Part shown: piece after piece, positions 8,972-17,557 of the stretch | Position numbering within the stretch: the first letter of the stretch is position 1 | Layout of the letters: each line of letters begins with the position of its first letter | Assembly: GCF_000382705.1 (NCBI RefSeq) | Contig: NZ_ARQE01000007.1 | Location: 62,433 to 126,432 of the forward strand | From: Aureimonas ureilytica DSM 18598 = NBRC 106430 | GTDB lineage: Bacteria > Pseudomonadota > Alphaproteobacteria > Rhizobiales > Rhizobiaceae | Length of the DNA stretch: 64,000 nucleotides | Direction of reading: 5' to 3' | The notes under the pieces: model-generated | What the model was told of the DNA's origin: nothing | The model's database searches: none | Seen by the model: the letters and a program-made list of their open reading frames with translations, nothing else | Translations under genes and position numbers: made by a program

Positions 8972-9376
8972 TGGACGCGCGCGGCGATCACGAGGTTCTG
9001 TCGTCGGATCGAATGATCTGGCCGCTGGTAGGCGTCCTGTTGCTGCTCCTGGCTCTCGCTCCGCTGGCGAAACAACCACTCCCAGTGGACCGCCTCGGCG
9101 ATCTGGCCGTGTTCCTCGGCGACCCCATCGAGAAGGAGGCCAGGCCGCGCGGGGATGACCCGAGGCAGAGCAGCACCTCGTGGGAAGCGCGTTCGGATTA
9201 GGAGGCAAGCCAGTCCCTCTTCCGGACCGGCGGGACGTCAGCCGACCGTCCCGCCCTTCATTCTATCCGCGCATCGAGCAGGCCCCCTCGGCTCCGCTCC
9301 AGGCGTTCGCAAGATATGGCCGCTTTCTCACTTCCTCTCCCGAGGCCGGACGGTCGGGTTTCCACCCGCTCAAGCC
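8972..9376. other. Gap without a supported gene
   Basis: 405 nt between the SnoaL-like gene and IS6 copy 1. A small frame at 8971-9201 (76 codons) encodes one hydrophobic segment (MIWPLVGVLLLLLALAPLA) but has no recognisable ribosome-binding site or homologue, and I do not call it. The gap holds a strong hairpin (9229-9255) and, abutting the IS, sequence resembling block 1 of the dispersed repeat (about 9320-9376, with CCGGACGGTC and CCACCCGCTC). Confidence 0.4.
9229..9255 (+). terminator. Possible terminator hairpin after the STAND/SnoaL-like genes
   Basis: GGCGGGACG, nine-base loop, CGTCCCGCC: a perfect 9-bp stem followed by a pyrimidine-rich but not pure-T tract. It could end transcription from the STAND/SnoaL-like pair; the lack of a T run leaves this uncertain. 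Confidence 0.4.
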
Positions 9377-10209
9377 GGCTCCGTTGCAAACGACCGTTGC
9401 CGGTGCGAGTCGTTCCGCCCATAGCGGCGGATAGGAGTCCCGGCCTGAGCGCAGCGTTCAAGGGCCGGCACTTCGGCCCCCGACATCATCCTTCTGTGCA
9501 TGCGCTGGTACGGCCGCTACGCGCTGAGCTACCGCGACCTCGAGGAGATGATGGCCGAGCGCGGCCTGTCCGTGGACCACACCACCATCTATCGGTGGGT
9601 CCGACACTACGCTCCTGAGCTCGACCGCCGTGTCCAATGGTGCCGCAACCGCAACAGCGGCAGCTGGTATGTCGACGAGACTTGATGGAAGGTCCGTGGG
9701 CAGTGGATGTATCTCTATCGCGCGATCGGCGATCGCGGCGAGACGCTGGACTTCCACCTGTCGCCCAAGCGCACGACCAAGGCCGCCAAACACTTCCTGG
9801 GCAAGGCGTTGAGCCGCTCTCCGCACCATCGTCCTTCGGTGATCTCGACCGACAAGAACCCCGCCACCAACGGAGCGATCGCCGCGCTGAGGCGGGAAGG
9901 ACGGCTTGCGGCAAGCTGCCGACACCGGCAGGCCAAATACCTGAACAACCGGCTTGAGTCCGATCATGTCAAGCTGAAGCAGCGGATCCGCCCGGTGCGG
10001 GGCTTCCAGTCGCAAAGGACGGCGCATAACGCCATTCGGGGGGTCGAGACGATGCGCATGTTCCGGAAGGGCCAATTCCGCTCGATGGTCGACAGTCTGG
10101 CCGGCGGATCGGAGGCGCGCTTCATCGGACGGCTATTTCAGGTGTTCATCGCCTGAGAAAAGAACAGAACGGGATCATTGCGGCCCAACCGGCGGTTTGC
10201 AACGGAGCC
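9377..10209 (+). mobile_element. IS6-family insertion sequence, copy 1 (defective)
   Basis: 833-bp element bounded by inverted repeats starting GGCTCCGTTGCAAAC at 9377-9391 and its complement at 10195-10209. This is the usual IS6/IS26-type end. No 8-bp target duplication is visible in the flanks (CTCAAGCC versus CTCCTGGG), so one flank may have been rearranged. It is nearly identical to copy 2 at 19127-19960 but lies in the opposite orientation. Confidence 0.88.
9445..10156 (+). pseudogene. IS6-family transposase pseudogene (copy 1)
   Basis: Homologous throughout to the copy 2 transposase, but broken in three places. The initiator is CTG instead of ATG (9445). An extra G after CACTTCG near 9475 shifts the frame. 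A TGA follows the first catalytic Asp motif YVDET (about 9683). The remainder reads MYLYRAIGDRGETLDFHLS, then STDKN (second Asp) and NNRLESDH (Glu) of the DDE triad, ending FQVFIA. It cannot make a full-length transposase. Confidence 0.88.
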
Positions 10210-10580
10210 CTCCTGGGTGCTGGATTGCTGATGGCCAACCAAAGCAGTCTAGCCCCCAAAAGAGCCCAACAGGTCATTCCCGCTTCCTACGGGTGGCGGC
10301 GACCGCGAGCCCCGCACGCTGCACAGAAAGACGAACCTCCGCGAGGTGTAACAATTCAAAACTGAATTGCCGAAAATAGTAAGATATTCGAATGAAATAG
10401 CTGAGATGCCCAACCTGAGATCTCGAGTTAAAACCATTCTAATACAAGATCTTATCTCACGAATTCTCCAGCTTGAAGGGCGGATATTTAAGTTGACTCT
10501 GTTAGTCATGTTTTAGTAAGCGTCCCTGCACCGGCTCGAGGGCATGGCCGGATCGTTCCGAAGCGTGAGGGAAGCAAGGC
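10210..10580. other. AT-rich gap upstream of the siderophore receptor
   Basis: No gene supported. The sequence becomes markedly AT-rich from about 10330 to 10520, unlike its surroundings, which suits a promoter region. It contains the iron-responsive operator candidate at 10494-10508, 73 nt before the receptor start. Confidence 0.5.
10494..10508. promoter_or_regulatory. Iron-responsive operator (RirA-type, TGA-N9-TCA)
   Basis: TGACTCTGTTAGTCA is a perfect TGACT/AGTCA inverted repeat and matches the rhizobial iron-responsive operator TGA-N9-TCA, which RirA binds to repress iron uptake genes in iron-replete cells. It overlaps a TTGACT hexamer at 10493-10498 that could be the -35 box. The position upstream of a TonB siderophore receptor is exactly where such a site is expected. 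No -10 box of good quality was found. Confidence 0.65.
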
Positions 10581-12761
10581 ATGGCGAACATCACCTCGAA
10601 AGGCGAGCGGCCGCGGATAGCGCGCCGAATGCTGTCCCTTCTCGGCGGCTCGACGGTCCTCGCCTTCAACGCATCGCCTGCCGTCTCGCAGGAGGCGATC
10701 CTCCTCGATCCAATCGTCATTCAGGCGGCTGACCCGGAAACGGGCATCAGCGCGACCGCAGGGAACTCGGACGGCGCCTTCGAGACGGACGGCTACGTGG
10801 CGACGACGAGTTCGGCCGCCACCAAGACCGACCTTCCCCTAATCCGGGTGCCCCAGGCGGTGTCCGTCGTCACCCCGAAGAACCTCGAGGATCGCAAGCC
10901 GCAGTCCCTCAAGGAGACGCTCAATTACGACGCCTCGGTCCGCACAGGGCAATCCGGCTTCGACCCGCGCTTCGACCTCTTCTTCATCCGAGGCTTCGAT
11001 GCGAGCTACACCGGTGTCTTCCGCGACGGTCTACGCGACTTCTCCAACGGGTTCGCGCTCAGCAATGTCGAGCCCTACGGTCTCGAAGGCCTCACCATCC
11101 TCAAGGGTCCGGCATCCGGCCTCTACGGCCAGTCCAACACCGGCGGCATCGTCGATCTGCGCTCCAAGCGCCCGACGGTCGCGCCCTTCCACGAGGTGGA
11201 AGGCCAGATCGGAAGCAACGACCGCTACCAGGCCAATCTGGACGCTTCGGGCCCGCTCGGCGCCTCGGGCAACGTCTTCTATCGCATGACGGGCATCGCG
11301 CGCGACGCGGGCACCGACAACCCCTTCGTTTCCGACGATGCGCTCCTGCTCGCGCCCGCCCTCACCTACACCCCGGACACGGATACGACCGTCTCGGTCC
11401 TGGGCGAGATCCAGGGCACGCGAACCGGCGGCAACGCCGCCTATGTCCAGGCTCCAAAAGGTTTTGCAACGCTCGACATCCCGCAGGGCGATCCGAACTT
11501 CAACGATTACGACCAGACCCAGGGACGCATCGGCTTCGAGTTCGAGCACAGGCTGTCGGATCGCCTGACCTTCCGCCAGAAGGCGCGCTACCAGCACATC
11601 GACATCTTTTCGGAATATCTCTACCCGCTGAATTCGGCAGCCGATCCGATCCTGCGGCGCGGGTCGGGGATCGTCGAGCAAAGCCTGAACGCGGGCGTTG
11701 CCGATACGCAGTTGGAGGCGAAGTTCGAGACGGGCGCGCTCTCCCACACCGCTGTCATGGGGATGAACGGTTTCCATCTGGGCTTCGACAACGCGGAAGG
11801 CTTCGGCGGCGCTCCGTCGCTCGATCTCGCCACGCTCGATTTCTCCCGCGCCGTCGCCCGCCCGGCCTATTCCGTCGCGCAGACACAAAGGCAGTCGCAG
11901 TTCGGGCTCTATGCGCAGGACGCGATCACCCTCGACGGCTGGACGGTGGTGACGGGCCTGCGCCATGACTGGACTTGGATCGACACGCGCTCGGGAACGC
12001 CGCAGGCCCTCGGGCCCGAAGACCGCAAGCGCGACGCGCAAGTCACCGGGCGCGTCGGCCTCAGCTACCTCTTCGACAACGGCATCTCGCCCTATGTCAG
12101 CTACTCCACCTCGTTCAATCCGAACATCGGGTTCGGCGAGGCCGGAAACGCCTTCGATGCGACGACGTCGAAACAGTACGAAGCCGGCCTCAAGTACCAG
12201 GCGCCGACCCTGCCGTTGATGATTTCGGCGGCCGTCTATCAGATCGACCAGAAGGATGGCGTCTTCATCCAGCCGAGCGCGGACGGGTCCACCTCGATCT
12301 CGGTGCAGCTCGACACGCTCCGCAGCCACGGCGTCGATGTGGCGATGCAGGCAAGGATTCTGGAAGACCTGAACCTCACGCTCTCCTACGCCTACAACAG
12401 GCTGGAGGTCATCGAAGGGGTCGCCGCCACGGAAGGCAAGGAAATCTCGTCGCGGCCCAACCACAGCTTCGCAGCCTATGCCGATTACACGATCCAAGGC
12501 GGCTTTGCCGACGGTCTGGGCTTTGGTGCGGGCGTCCGCTACACGAGCGAGAGTTTCGGCGACGCGCTCAACACGTTCGCGAACGATGCCCGGATCTTCG
12601 TGGATGCAGCCGTCCACTACGACGTGCCGCAGATCGACGGTCTGCATCTGCAAGTGAACGCCACCAACCTCCTCGGCGAGGATGCCGACGTCTGCACCGA
12701 GGGCTTCTGCTACAAGGAGCAGAAGCGGCAGGTGCTCGGGTCCGTGCGCTACAGGTTCTGA
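10581..12761 (+). CDS. TonB-dependent siderophore receptor
   Basis: 726 residues. Signal-peptide-like N-terminus ending near residue 36, a TonB-box-like DPIVI near residue 44, a plug domain at about 75-200 (IRVPQAVSVVTPKNLEDR, FFIRGFDASYTGVFRDGL, GLTILKGPASGLYGQSNTGG), then a beta barrel ending in the outer-membrane C-terminal signature GSVRYRF. It imports a ferric siderophore across the outer membrane using TonB energy. Neighbouring RhtX-type permease, FhuF-type reductase and N-hydroxylase remnant point to a hydroxamate-citrate siderophore of the rhizobactin/aerobactin class (RhtA-like), though the ligand is inferred from context. Confidence 0.92.
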   Translation: MANITSKGERPRIARRMLSLLGGSTVLAFNASPAVSQEAILLDPIVIQAADPETGISATAGNSDGAFETDGYVATTSSAATKTDLPLIRVPQAVSVVTPKNLEDRKPQSLKETLNYDASVRTGQSGFDPRFDLFFIRGFDASYTGVFRDGLRDFSNGFALSNVEPYGLEGLTILKGPASGLYGQSNTGGIVDLRSKRPTVAPFHEVEGQIGSNDRYQANLDASGPLGASGNVFYRMTGIARDAGTDNPFVSDDALLLAPALTYTPDTDTTVSVLGEIQGTRTGGNAAYVQAPKGFATLDIPQGDPNFNDYDQTQGRIGFEFEHRLSDRLTFRQKARYQHIDIFSEYLYPLNSAADPILRRGSGIVEQSLNAGVADTQLEAKFETGALSHTAVMGMNGFHLGFDNAEGFGGAPSLDLATLDFSRAVARPAYSVAQTQRQSQFGLYAQDAITLDGWTVVTGLRHDWTWIDTRSGTPQALGPEDRKRDAQVTGRVGLSYLFDNGISPYVSYSTSFNPNIGFGEAGNAFDATTSKQYEAGLKYQAPTLPLMISAAVYQIDQKDGVFIQPSADGSTSISVQLDTLRSHGVDVAMQARILEDLNLTLSYAYNRLEVIEGVAATEGKEISSRPNHSFAAYADYTIQGGFADGLGFGAGVRYTSESFGDALNTFANDARIFVDAAVHYDVPQIDGLHLQVNATNLLGEDADVCTEGFCYKEQKRQVLGSVRYRF

Positions 12762-13098
12762 CGGCATCGGCCGGATGGAACGACCTCCGGCTTTCCCGAT
12801 CATTCGCTAAGATACTGGGCCGGCGGTTCAGTTTCCGAGAGCGGAACCCGAACCCCGAGCTTTCTCAGACTTGGCAATCTGGTTGCGAAAGGAAGCGGCG
12901 GTGCCCGCTAGGGCACCGGGCCCGTCCTGCCCGAGACCTGTCTGCCACCTCGGTCGAGCGTTGGCGAATGGGGTGTTGCCGCGCGCGATCATCGTCATCG
13001 CCCGCACGCCAGCACGCCTTTCAGACGGTAATGCCGCGTCGGCGATCGCGCTTGCTTCGACCATGCCACGAGAGACATAAACGAAGGAGTTGAGTTCC
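12762..13098. other. Gap between receptor and chimeric siderophore gene
   Basis: 337 nt without a convincing gene. It holds a perfect hairpin GGTGCCC-GCTA-GGGCACC at 12900-12917, not followed by a T run, which could be a weak terminator. In rhizobactin-type clusters other biosynthetic genes would precede the hydroxylase; no trace of them is recognisable here. Confidence 0.4.
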
Positions 13099-14409
13099 GT
13101 GATCTACGACTTCATCGCGATCGGCGCGGGGCCCTTCAATTTGGGTCTTGCTTGCCTGACTGATCCTATCCCCGAGGTGAATGGGATCATCCTCGAACAG
13201 AAGGAGCGGTTCGATTGGCATCCCGGGATGCTCATCGACGGAACGACGTTGCAGACGCCGTTTCTCGGCGACCTCGTCACCCTCGCGGATCCGACCAGCC
13301 GCTTTAGCTTCCTGAATTACGCCAAGCTGCACAACCGGATCTACTCGTTCTACATCCGCGAAGACCTTTTCCTCTTTCGCAACGAATACAACCAGTACTG
13401 CCGCTGGGCGGCCGAGCAGCTGCCGAACGTCCTCTTCGGACAAACGGTCGATCGCGTCGAATACGACGAGGTGGGGCGTTGCTATCGCGCCCACAGCCGC
13501 GACCGCAATGGTTGCCGACACTCCCATAGCGCTCGGAAGCTGGTGATCGGCACCGGCAACGCACCGCATGTTCCCGAATGCGTGAAGGGTGACATGGATC
13601 ACGCCACCCATTCATCGACCTATCTCGCCGACAAGGCCCGGCTGCAGGCAAGGCGTTCGATCACCGTGGTCGGAAGCGGGCAGAGCGCGGCCGAGATTTT
13701 CCGCGATCTGCTGCAGGAGAGCGATCGTCATGGCTACCACCTGAACTGGATCACCCGGTCGCCACGCTACTTCCCGCTTGAGCTGACGAAGCTCACGCTC
13801 GAGATGACGTCGCCGGATTATGCCGACTACTTCTTCAGCTTGCCGGCGGAGGAGCGCGAGCGGCTGAACGCCTATCTCTCTCCCCTGATCCACTGCTTCT
13901 ATGCGTACGATCTCGCCTTCATGCCTCATGGGGAGAACCTGATCCTCGTTCTCGAGGACCACGTGCCGGTTCGCGTTGTCATGAAGGACATCGGCGAGGA
14001 GATCGGCATCCTGAACGGCGACATCGTCCTGCCCGAGGAGATCGCTCGGATCTCTTTCTCGGTGCGCGAGGACATGAAGCCCAATTGCATCTTCACCGAC
14101 GTCTTCGATTGCTTCTTCCGCCACCTCTCGGCCCTTCTCGTTGAGGTCGGACTTCTGGATGAACGCCGTTTCTGGGCCCTCGTGGCCGAATGCATCGAGA
14201 CCTATCAGGCGAGCCATCCCGAATACGGGGCGAAATATGTCCGCTACGACCTCTTCGCTTCGCAGTTCGCGTTGAATTGCCTGAACCGGCTCCAGATCGC
14301 CAACAACCAGCAGATGCTCGATCTCGCCGATCCGGAAAAGAGCCTGCAATTCATCGGAACCCTCGACAATCCGCTCGCGATCGTCCGGCAGGGCGCTGGA
14401 TCGGCGTGA
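13099..14409 (+). CDS. Chimeric siderophore protein: amine N-hydroxylase N-terminus fused to IucA/IucC synthetase C-terminus
   Basis: 436 residues built from two unrelated families in one open frame. Residues 1 to about 255 are an IucD/RhbE-like flavin N-monooxygenase: FAD motif IGAGPFNLGL, the FDWHPGMLIDGTTLQTPFL stretch and NADPH motif VVGSGQSAAEIF. From about residue 258 the sequence is the C-terminal third of an NIS synthetase (IucC/RhbF): LIHCFYAYDLAFMPHGENLI, VRVVMKDIGEE and the end LQFIGTLDNP. In rhizobactin operons rhbE directly precedes rhbF, so an in-frame deletion joining the two explains the structure. Both halves lack essential parts, so neither activity is expected. GTG at 13099 has AAGGAG nine nt upstream. 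Confidence 0.85.
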   Translation: MIYDFIAIGAGPFNLGLACLTDPIPEVNGIILEQKERFDWHPGMLIDGTTLQTPFLGDLVTLADPTSRFSFLNYAKLHNRIYSFYIREDLFLFRNEYNQYCRWAAEQLPNVLFGQTVDRVEYDEVGRCYRAHSRDRNGCRHSHSARKLVIGTGNAPHVPECVKGDMDHATHSSTYLADKARLQARRSITVVGSGQSAAEIFRDLLQESDRHGYHLNWITRSPRYFPLELTKLTLEMTSPDYADYFFSLPAEERERLNAYLSPLIHCFYAYDLAFMPHGENLILVLEDHVPVRVVMKDIGEEIGILNGDIVLPEEIARISFSVREDMKPNCIFTDVFDCFFRHLSALLVEVGLLDERRFWALVAECIETYQASHPEYGAKYVRYDLFASQFALNCLNRLQIANNQQMLDLADPEKSLQFIGTLDNPLAIVRQGAGSA

Positions 14410-14439
14410 GCCGCCGATTACGCGCGCGTGAGAAAACGT

Positions 14440-14461
14440 ACGGGGCGGAGATCTGCCCCGT
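14440..14461 (+). promoter_or_regulatory. Hairpin between chimeric gene and permease
   Basis: ACGGGGC and GCCCCGT pair as a perfect 7-bp stem around an 8-base loop. There is no T run, so it may be a processing or attenuating structure rather than a terminator. Confidence 0.3.
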
Positions 14462-14506
14462 GACGACGGCGTTGGCCCGGCCGAGCGACCAAAATGTGGA
14501 TACACA

Positions 14507-15787
14507 ATGCGCGATTTCGAACTGACCAGCGAGCCCGTTTCGATCGTCGGAAGCGGGAGGAAACCCGCTGCCATCGGCGTTCTGATGTCGATCGGCGGCC
14601 TCTACGTCGCCCAAAGCGTCATCAGCGGGCTGACAATGGTAAGTCTGCCGACGGTTCTCAGAGAGGCTGGGGCATCCCTCGACACAGTGGGTCTTCTCCA
14701 CTTGGCGGTTCTGCCCTGGGCTATCAAATTTCTCTGGTCCCCTTGGCTCGATCGATTTCGGCGGCCGATGAACGGACGGGATCGCTCGCGCCATATCGTT
14801 CTTGCCGGGAACACGATTTGCGCCCTCGGCATCGCGCTTGTGGGACTCATGCCCATGAGCTTCCTGCCCATTCTCCTTTGCCTGACTTTGGTCGCCTTCG
14901 TGGCCGCAACCGTGGACATCGCCTGCGACGGGTTTGCCGTGGAGAACCTTGCTGCACGCCATCACGGATGGGCAAATAGCATCCAGGTAGGCGGAGCCTA
15001 TCTTGGCTCGGCGCTCGGTGGCGGCCTCCTGCTGGTCCTTGTCGGGATTCTCGGCTGGGGACCGGCCTGCTGGGTGATGGCCGTGCTCGTGCTCATCTTT
15101 GGCCTGCCTTTCTGGTTGAGTTCGAGCAGTTCGAACACCATCGACGAAAGGCCTCATCGACCCTCGCTCGCTTCGGCCTTTTCGCGGCGCGACATGCGCT
15201 ACGCGATCGGCGCGACCATTCTATTCGTCGTCGGCCAGAAATGGGGCCTGACCATGCTGGGTCCCTTCCTCGTCGATGAGGGGCTGGATCTGGCCACGAT
15301 CGGAATGCTGTACGGGTCGGGCAGCCTGTTGCTGGGCCTCGGGGGATCCGTGCTGGCGGGTGGTCTCGTCCGGCGCTTCGGCGCCCGACCGGTCCTCGTC
15401 TTCGCCCTCGTCGCACAGGGCATGCTTCTCGCGAGCCTTGCGGGCATGGCCGTCGGCGTCGGGCTGCCAAGAGACGCGCTTGTTCCCATTGCACTCATCT
15501 CCTCGTCAGGCGTCATCTCGATCGGGTTCGTCGCGCTCTATTCCGAGTTCATGCGACTTTCGGATCCGAGACAAGCCGGCGTGGACTTCACTGTGCTCCA
15601 ATGCACGGACGGCATCGCCAGCATGACCGGAGGACTTGCGATGGGCATGGTAGCGCACGTCGCCAGCTATGCCCTCGTGTTCGGCTGCGTCGCGGCAATC
15701 GCGCTTGTGTCCACGCCAGTGGTCTTCGTCCTGCTCACCCGGATGGACCAAGTTGACGATACGGGCTTTCGGGAATGGTCGAGATGA
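14507..15787 (+). CDS. RhtX/FptX-family siderophore permease (MFS)
   Basis: 426 residues with about 12 hydrophobic helices of the major facilitator fold. The stretches LPTVLREAGASLDTVGLLHL, PWAIKFLWSPWLDRF and DIACDGFAVENL match the RhtX/FptX branch, single-protein inner-membrane importers for rhizobactin 1021 or pyochelin. It would move the ferric siderophore delivered by the TonB receptor into the cytoplasm. It overlaps the FhuF-like gene by 4 nt (ATGA), so the two are translationally coupled. The gene looks intact, unlike the biosynthetic gene before it. Confidence 0.88.
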   Translation: MRDFELTSEPVSIVGSGRKPAAIGVLMSIGGLYVAQSVISGLTMVSLPTVLREAGASLDTVGLLHLAVLPWAIKFLWSPWLDRFRRPMNGRDRSRHIVLAGNTICALGIALVGLMPMSFLPILLCLTLVAFVAATVDIACDGFAVENLAARHHGWANSIQVGGAYLGSALGGGLLLVLVGILGWGPACWVMAVLVLIFGLPFWLSSSSSNTIDERPHRPSLASAFSRRDMRYAIGATILFVVGQKWGLTMLGPFLVDEGLDLATIGMLYGSGSLLLGLGGSVLAGGLVRRFGARPVLVFALVAQGMLLASLAGMAVGVGLPRDALVPIALISSSGVISIGFVALYSEFMRLSDPRQAGVDFTVLQCTDGIASMTGGLAMGMVAHVASYALVFGCVAAIALVSTPVVFVLLTRMDQVDDTGFREWSR

Positions 15788-16683
15788 AGGAGAGAGGGCG
15801 GAAGGGGGTCGCCGATCACGATGCGGACCACCTGGGCAGCATTGCTGACGGGAGAAAATGGACCCTCGGCGAGGCGCTCGCAGTCCTAAGAAGCCAAATA
15901 CCGGGATTTCCTGCCTCGGTCGGCGAGGCATTGGCGGGCTGGCACTCAGTCGACCGGCTTTTTTCCGACGAGAACAAGATCGCGAACTGGCTCGAATACC
16001 GTTCGCGCTCGTATGACGGCACAGATCAGAAGGCAGCTGCTGCCTTCGTGATGGCGGACTACGCCTATCTCTTCGCGGACGTCACGGCCTTCCTCTTCGT
16101 CCAATTCGGACTGGTACCCGATCTCACGCCCGACACCGTCCATTTGCGCTTCGGCCCTTCCGGAGCGTCCGGAGACGGCACCTACGCCATCCGCGGAGCA
16201 GAGCTGCGCTTTTCGGCGAATGAGGGGACGGCGAAATCCGCCTACCCTCCCGATTGGGCGACACTGTGCACCCGCTACCGCGAGTGCACGGAGGCGCACG
16301 TCCTCCCGCTCGTGCATCAACTCTCGCAACGCTCGGGACTGTCACAGTCAGCGTTCTGGCGTTTACTCGCGGACGCTATCGCGCTGGCTTTCCTCCAGGC
16401 TGGCGAGCGCCTGTCGCGATCTGGATTCGCAACGTCCTCGGCGCTCGCAATCTTGAAGGAGGATGGTTCGCCCCTTTGCAACCGCCAGACAGGCTTCGTA
16501 AGTCTATCTCTCGAGCCTGGGAACGGCGCATCGCCCCTCACTCGCCAATTTCGCGTGCGTGGCGGATGCTGCAGATACTACACTGTCACGGGTGGTTCGC
16601 TCTGCGTCACCTGCGTCCTGCGAAACCCCACCGAACGCGACCACGATCTTTTAAGAACGATCGCACCGACAGAACGCTCGTGA
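15784..16683 (+). CDS. FhuF-like ferric siderophore reductase
   Basis: 299 residues. The C-terminus has the FhuF-type [2Fe-2S] ligand pattern C-C-x10-C-x2-C, seen in RGGCCRYYTVTGG followed by SLCVTC. Such cytoplasmic proteins reduce ferric hydroxamate siderophores to release iron. The upstream part (FADVTAFLFVQFGLVPDLTP and HVLPLVHQLSQRSGLSQSAFW) also resembles the family. Its start overlaps the end of the permease gene (ATGA at 15784), which fits an uptake-plus-reduction unit. An inverted repeat CCTAATT-TGCC-AATTAGG at 16715-16732 lies downstream. Confidence 0.85.
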   Translation: MKERGRKGVADHDADHLGSIADGRKWTLGEALAVLRSQIPGFPASVGEALAGWHSVDRLFSDENKIANWLEYRSRSYDGTDQKAAAAFVMADYAYLFADVTAFLFVQFGLVPDLTPDTVHLRFGPSGASGDGTYAIRGAELRFSANEGTAKSAYPPDWATLCTRYRECTEAHVLPLVHQLSQRSGLSQSAFWRLLADAIALAFLQAGERLSRSGFATSSALAILKEDGSPLCNRQTGFVSLSLEPGNGASPLTRQFRVRGGCCRYYTVTGGSLCVTCVLRNPTERDHDLLRTIAPTERS

Positions 16684-16768
16684 CGTGCCCCTCGGGTCCG
16701 CTCGCGCAAGGCTCCCTAATTTGCCAATTAGGAGACGCATACGATGCGGCCTTGTCAGCAGCCTGTAT

Positions 16769-16828
16769 GGCTCCGTTGCAAGTCGCGAATAAGGTCACAA
16801 CAGATCCCGTTCTGTTCTTTTCTCGGGC
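16769..16828 (-). mobile_element. Solo IS6-family terminal fragment
   Basis: GGCTCCGTTGCAA at 16769 and GATCCCGTTCTGTTCTTTTC at 16804 reproduce the first 60 nt of the IS6 copies in this window (compare 19127-19183), but the transposase sequence beyond is missing. It is the stub of a fourth IS6 insertion, lost by deletion or homologous exchange. Confidence 0.7.
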
Positions 16829-16861
16829 GGCGATGACCGTCACGCAACCCATCGTATAGCA

Positions 16862-17150
16862 CGAACAGAAGCGGCGACATTCGCGCCCCCCTCCATGCGT
16901 CGCAGTTGCAAACCGGTGGACCATGCCATCACGGCTCACGGTCGCGAGGTCGCAGCCGAGCGTGACGAGCAGCATTCCGTCCGCGCGCTCCGCGACCATG
17001 CCGACCCCATCCGGCAAACCCAACCTCTCGTTGCTGCCCGTTAGAGGATCGAACTGGTTCAGAATGCGGCGTTCGGTATCGATCCAGAGCAGCCGGCAAA
17101 TGCGCTCACTCCACACCGGACATTCGTCGAAGGGCCGGTCTTGCTGGGCA
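16862..17150 (-). pseudogene. SMP-30/gluconolactonase-family gene fragment
   Basis: On the minus strand about 90 codons read DECPVWSERICRLLWIDTE, ILNQFDPLTGSNERLGLPDG and DGMLLVTLGCDLATV, the N-terminal blades of an SMP-30/gluconolactonase/LRE beta-propeller (sugar lactone hydrolase). No start codon is obvious, and the other two thirds of the protein are absent: homology fades before the IS6 stub. It is a dead remnant of a sugar-acid catabolic gene. Confidence 0.65.
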
Positions 17151-17169
17151 GCGCGATCGACACCCCATG

Positions 17170-17337
17170 TCAGCCTACCGCGCGTGCCTCGGGAGCCTCC
17201 AGCGCGATCCGATTCCAAGCGGCCGCCACCTCCTCCGGCGTGCTGGCCGAGACGGCCGCGAGATCGCGCGGACAAGAGACGCCTATCGCCTCCTGCGCCC
17301 TTGTGGCGACGAACTGTCCGTTGGCGCCGCGCAGCAC
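17170..17337 (-). pseudogene. Unrecognised coding remnant between AraC and SMP-30 fragments
   Basis: An open stretch of 55 codons (GANGQFVATRAQEAIGVSC, then STPEEVAAAWNRIALEAPEA) continues in the same frame after the stop of the AraC fragment. Its composition looks like real protein, and it probably belonged to another gene of the degraded catabolic locus. I do not recognise the family. Confidence 0.35.
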
Positions 17338-17496
17338 CTATCCGTTCACCTCGCAATGAGCCTCGTCCGGGTTCATTAGGGACAAGGAGCCTTGGGGCAG
17401 GAGGACGTTCGCGCCTCGGAGTCTGTAGCCGCCCACGCCAGCGGCGATCGCGCCGATAGCGAAACCCTCGTGCGAATGGCGGCCGAAGGTCTGCGA
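17338..17496 (-). pseudogene. AraC-family regulator, N-terminal cupin fragment
   Basis: About 53 codons read QTFGRHSHEGFAIGAIAAGV, then RLRGANVLLPQGSLSLMNPDEAH, the sugar-binding cupin start of AraC-type regulators. The IS3 element has removed the true start at 17496/17497, and a stop follows MNPDEAHCEVNG. There is no helix-turn-helix part. Together with the SMP-30 remnant it suggests a lost sugar catabolism locus. Confidence 0.65.
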
Positions 17497-17557
17497 TGGA
17501 GCGCACCCCTTTTTGACCGGGCAGGTGGCATAGCCGACAAGGCATAGGCATTCGCCT

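Noticed and set aside
8971-9201. 76-codon frame with one membrane helix after the SnoaL-like gene
   Set aside because: No ribosome-binding site, no recognisable family, and the charged tail looks like random GC-rich translation. Described only as part of a gap.
9683-9688. TGA inside IS6 transposases as a selenocysteine or recoding signal
   Set aside because: No SECIS-like hairpin was evident downstream, the position normally holds Trp or Tyr rather than Cys, and copy 1 has further inactivating lesions. Ordinary decay is simpler.
12871-13080. Short frame in the gap before the chimeric siderophore gene, possibly an rhbD remnant
   Set aside because: The translation shows no acetyltransferase motif, and the frame is rich in Ala, Arg and Pro as expected for non-coding GC-rich DNA.
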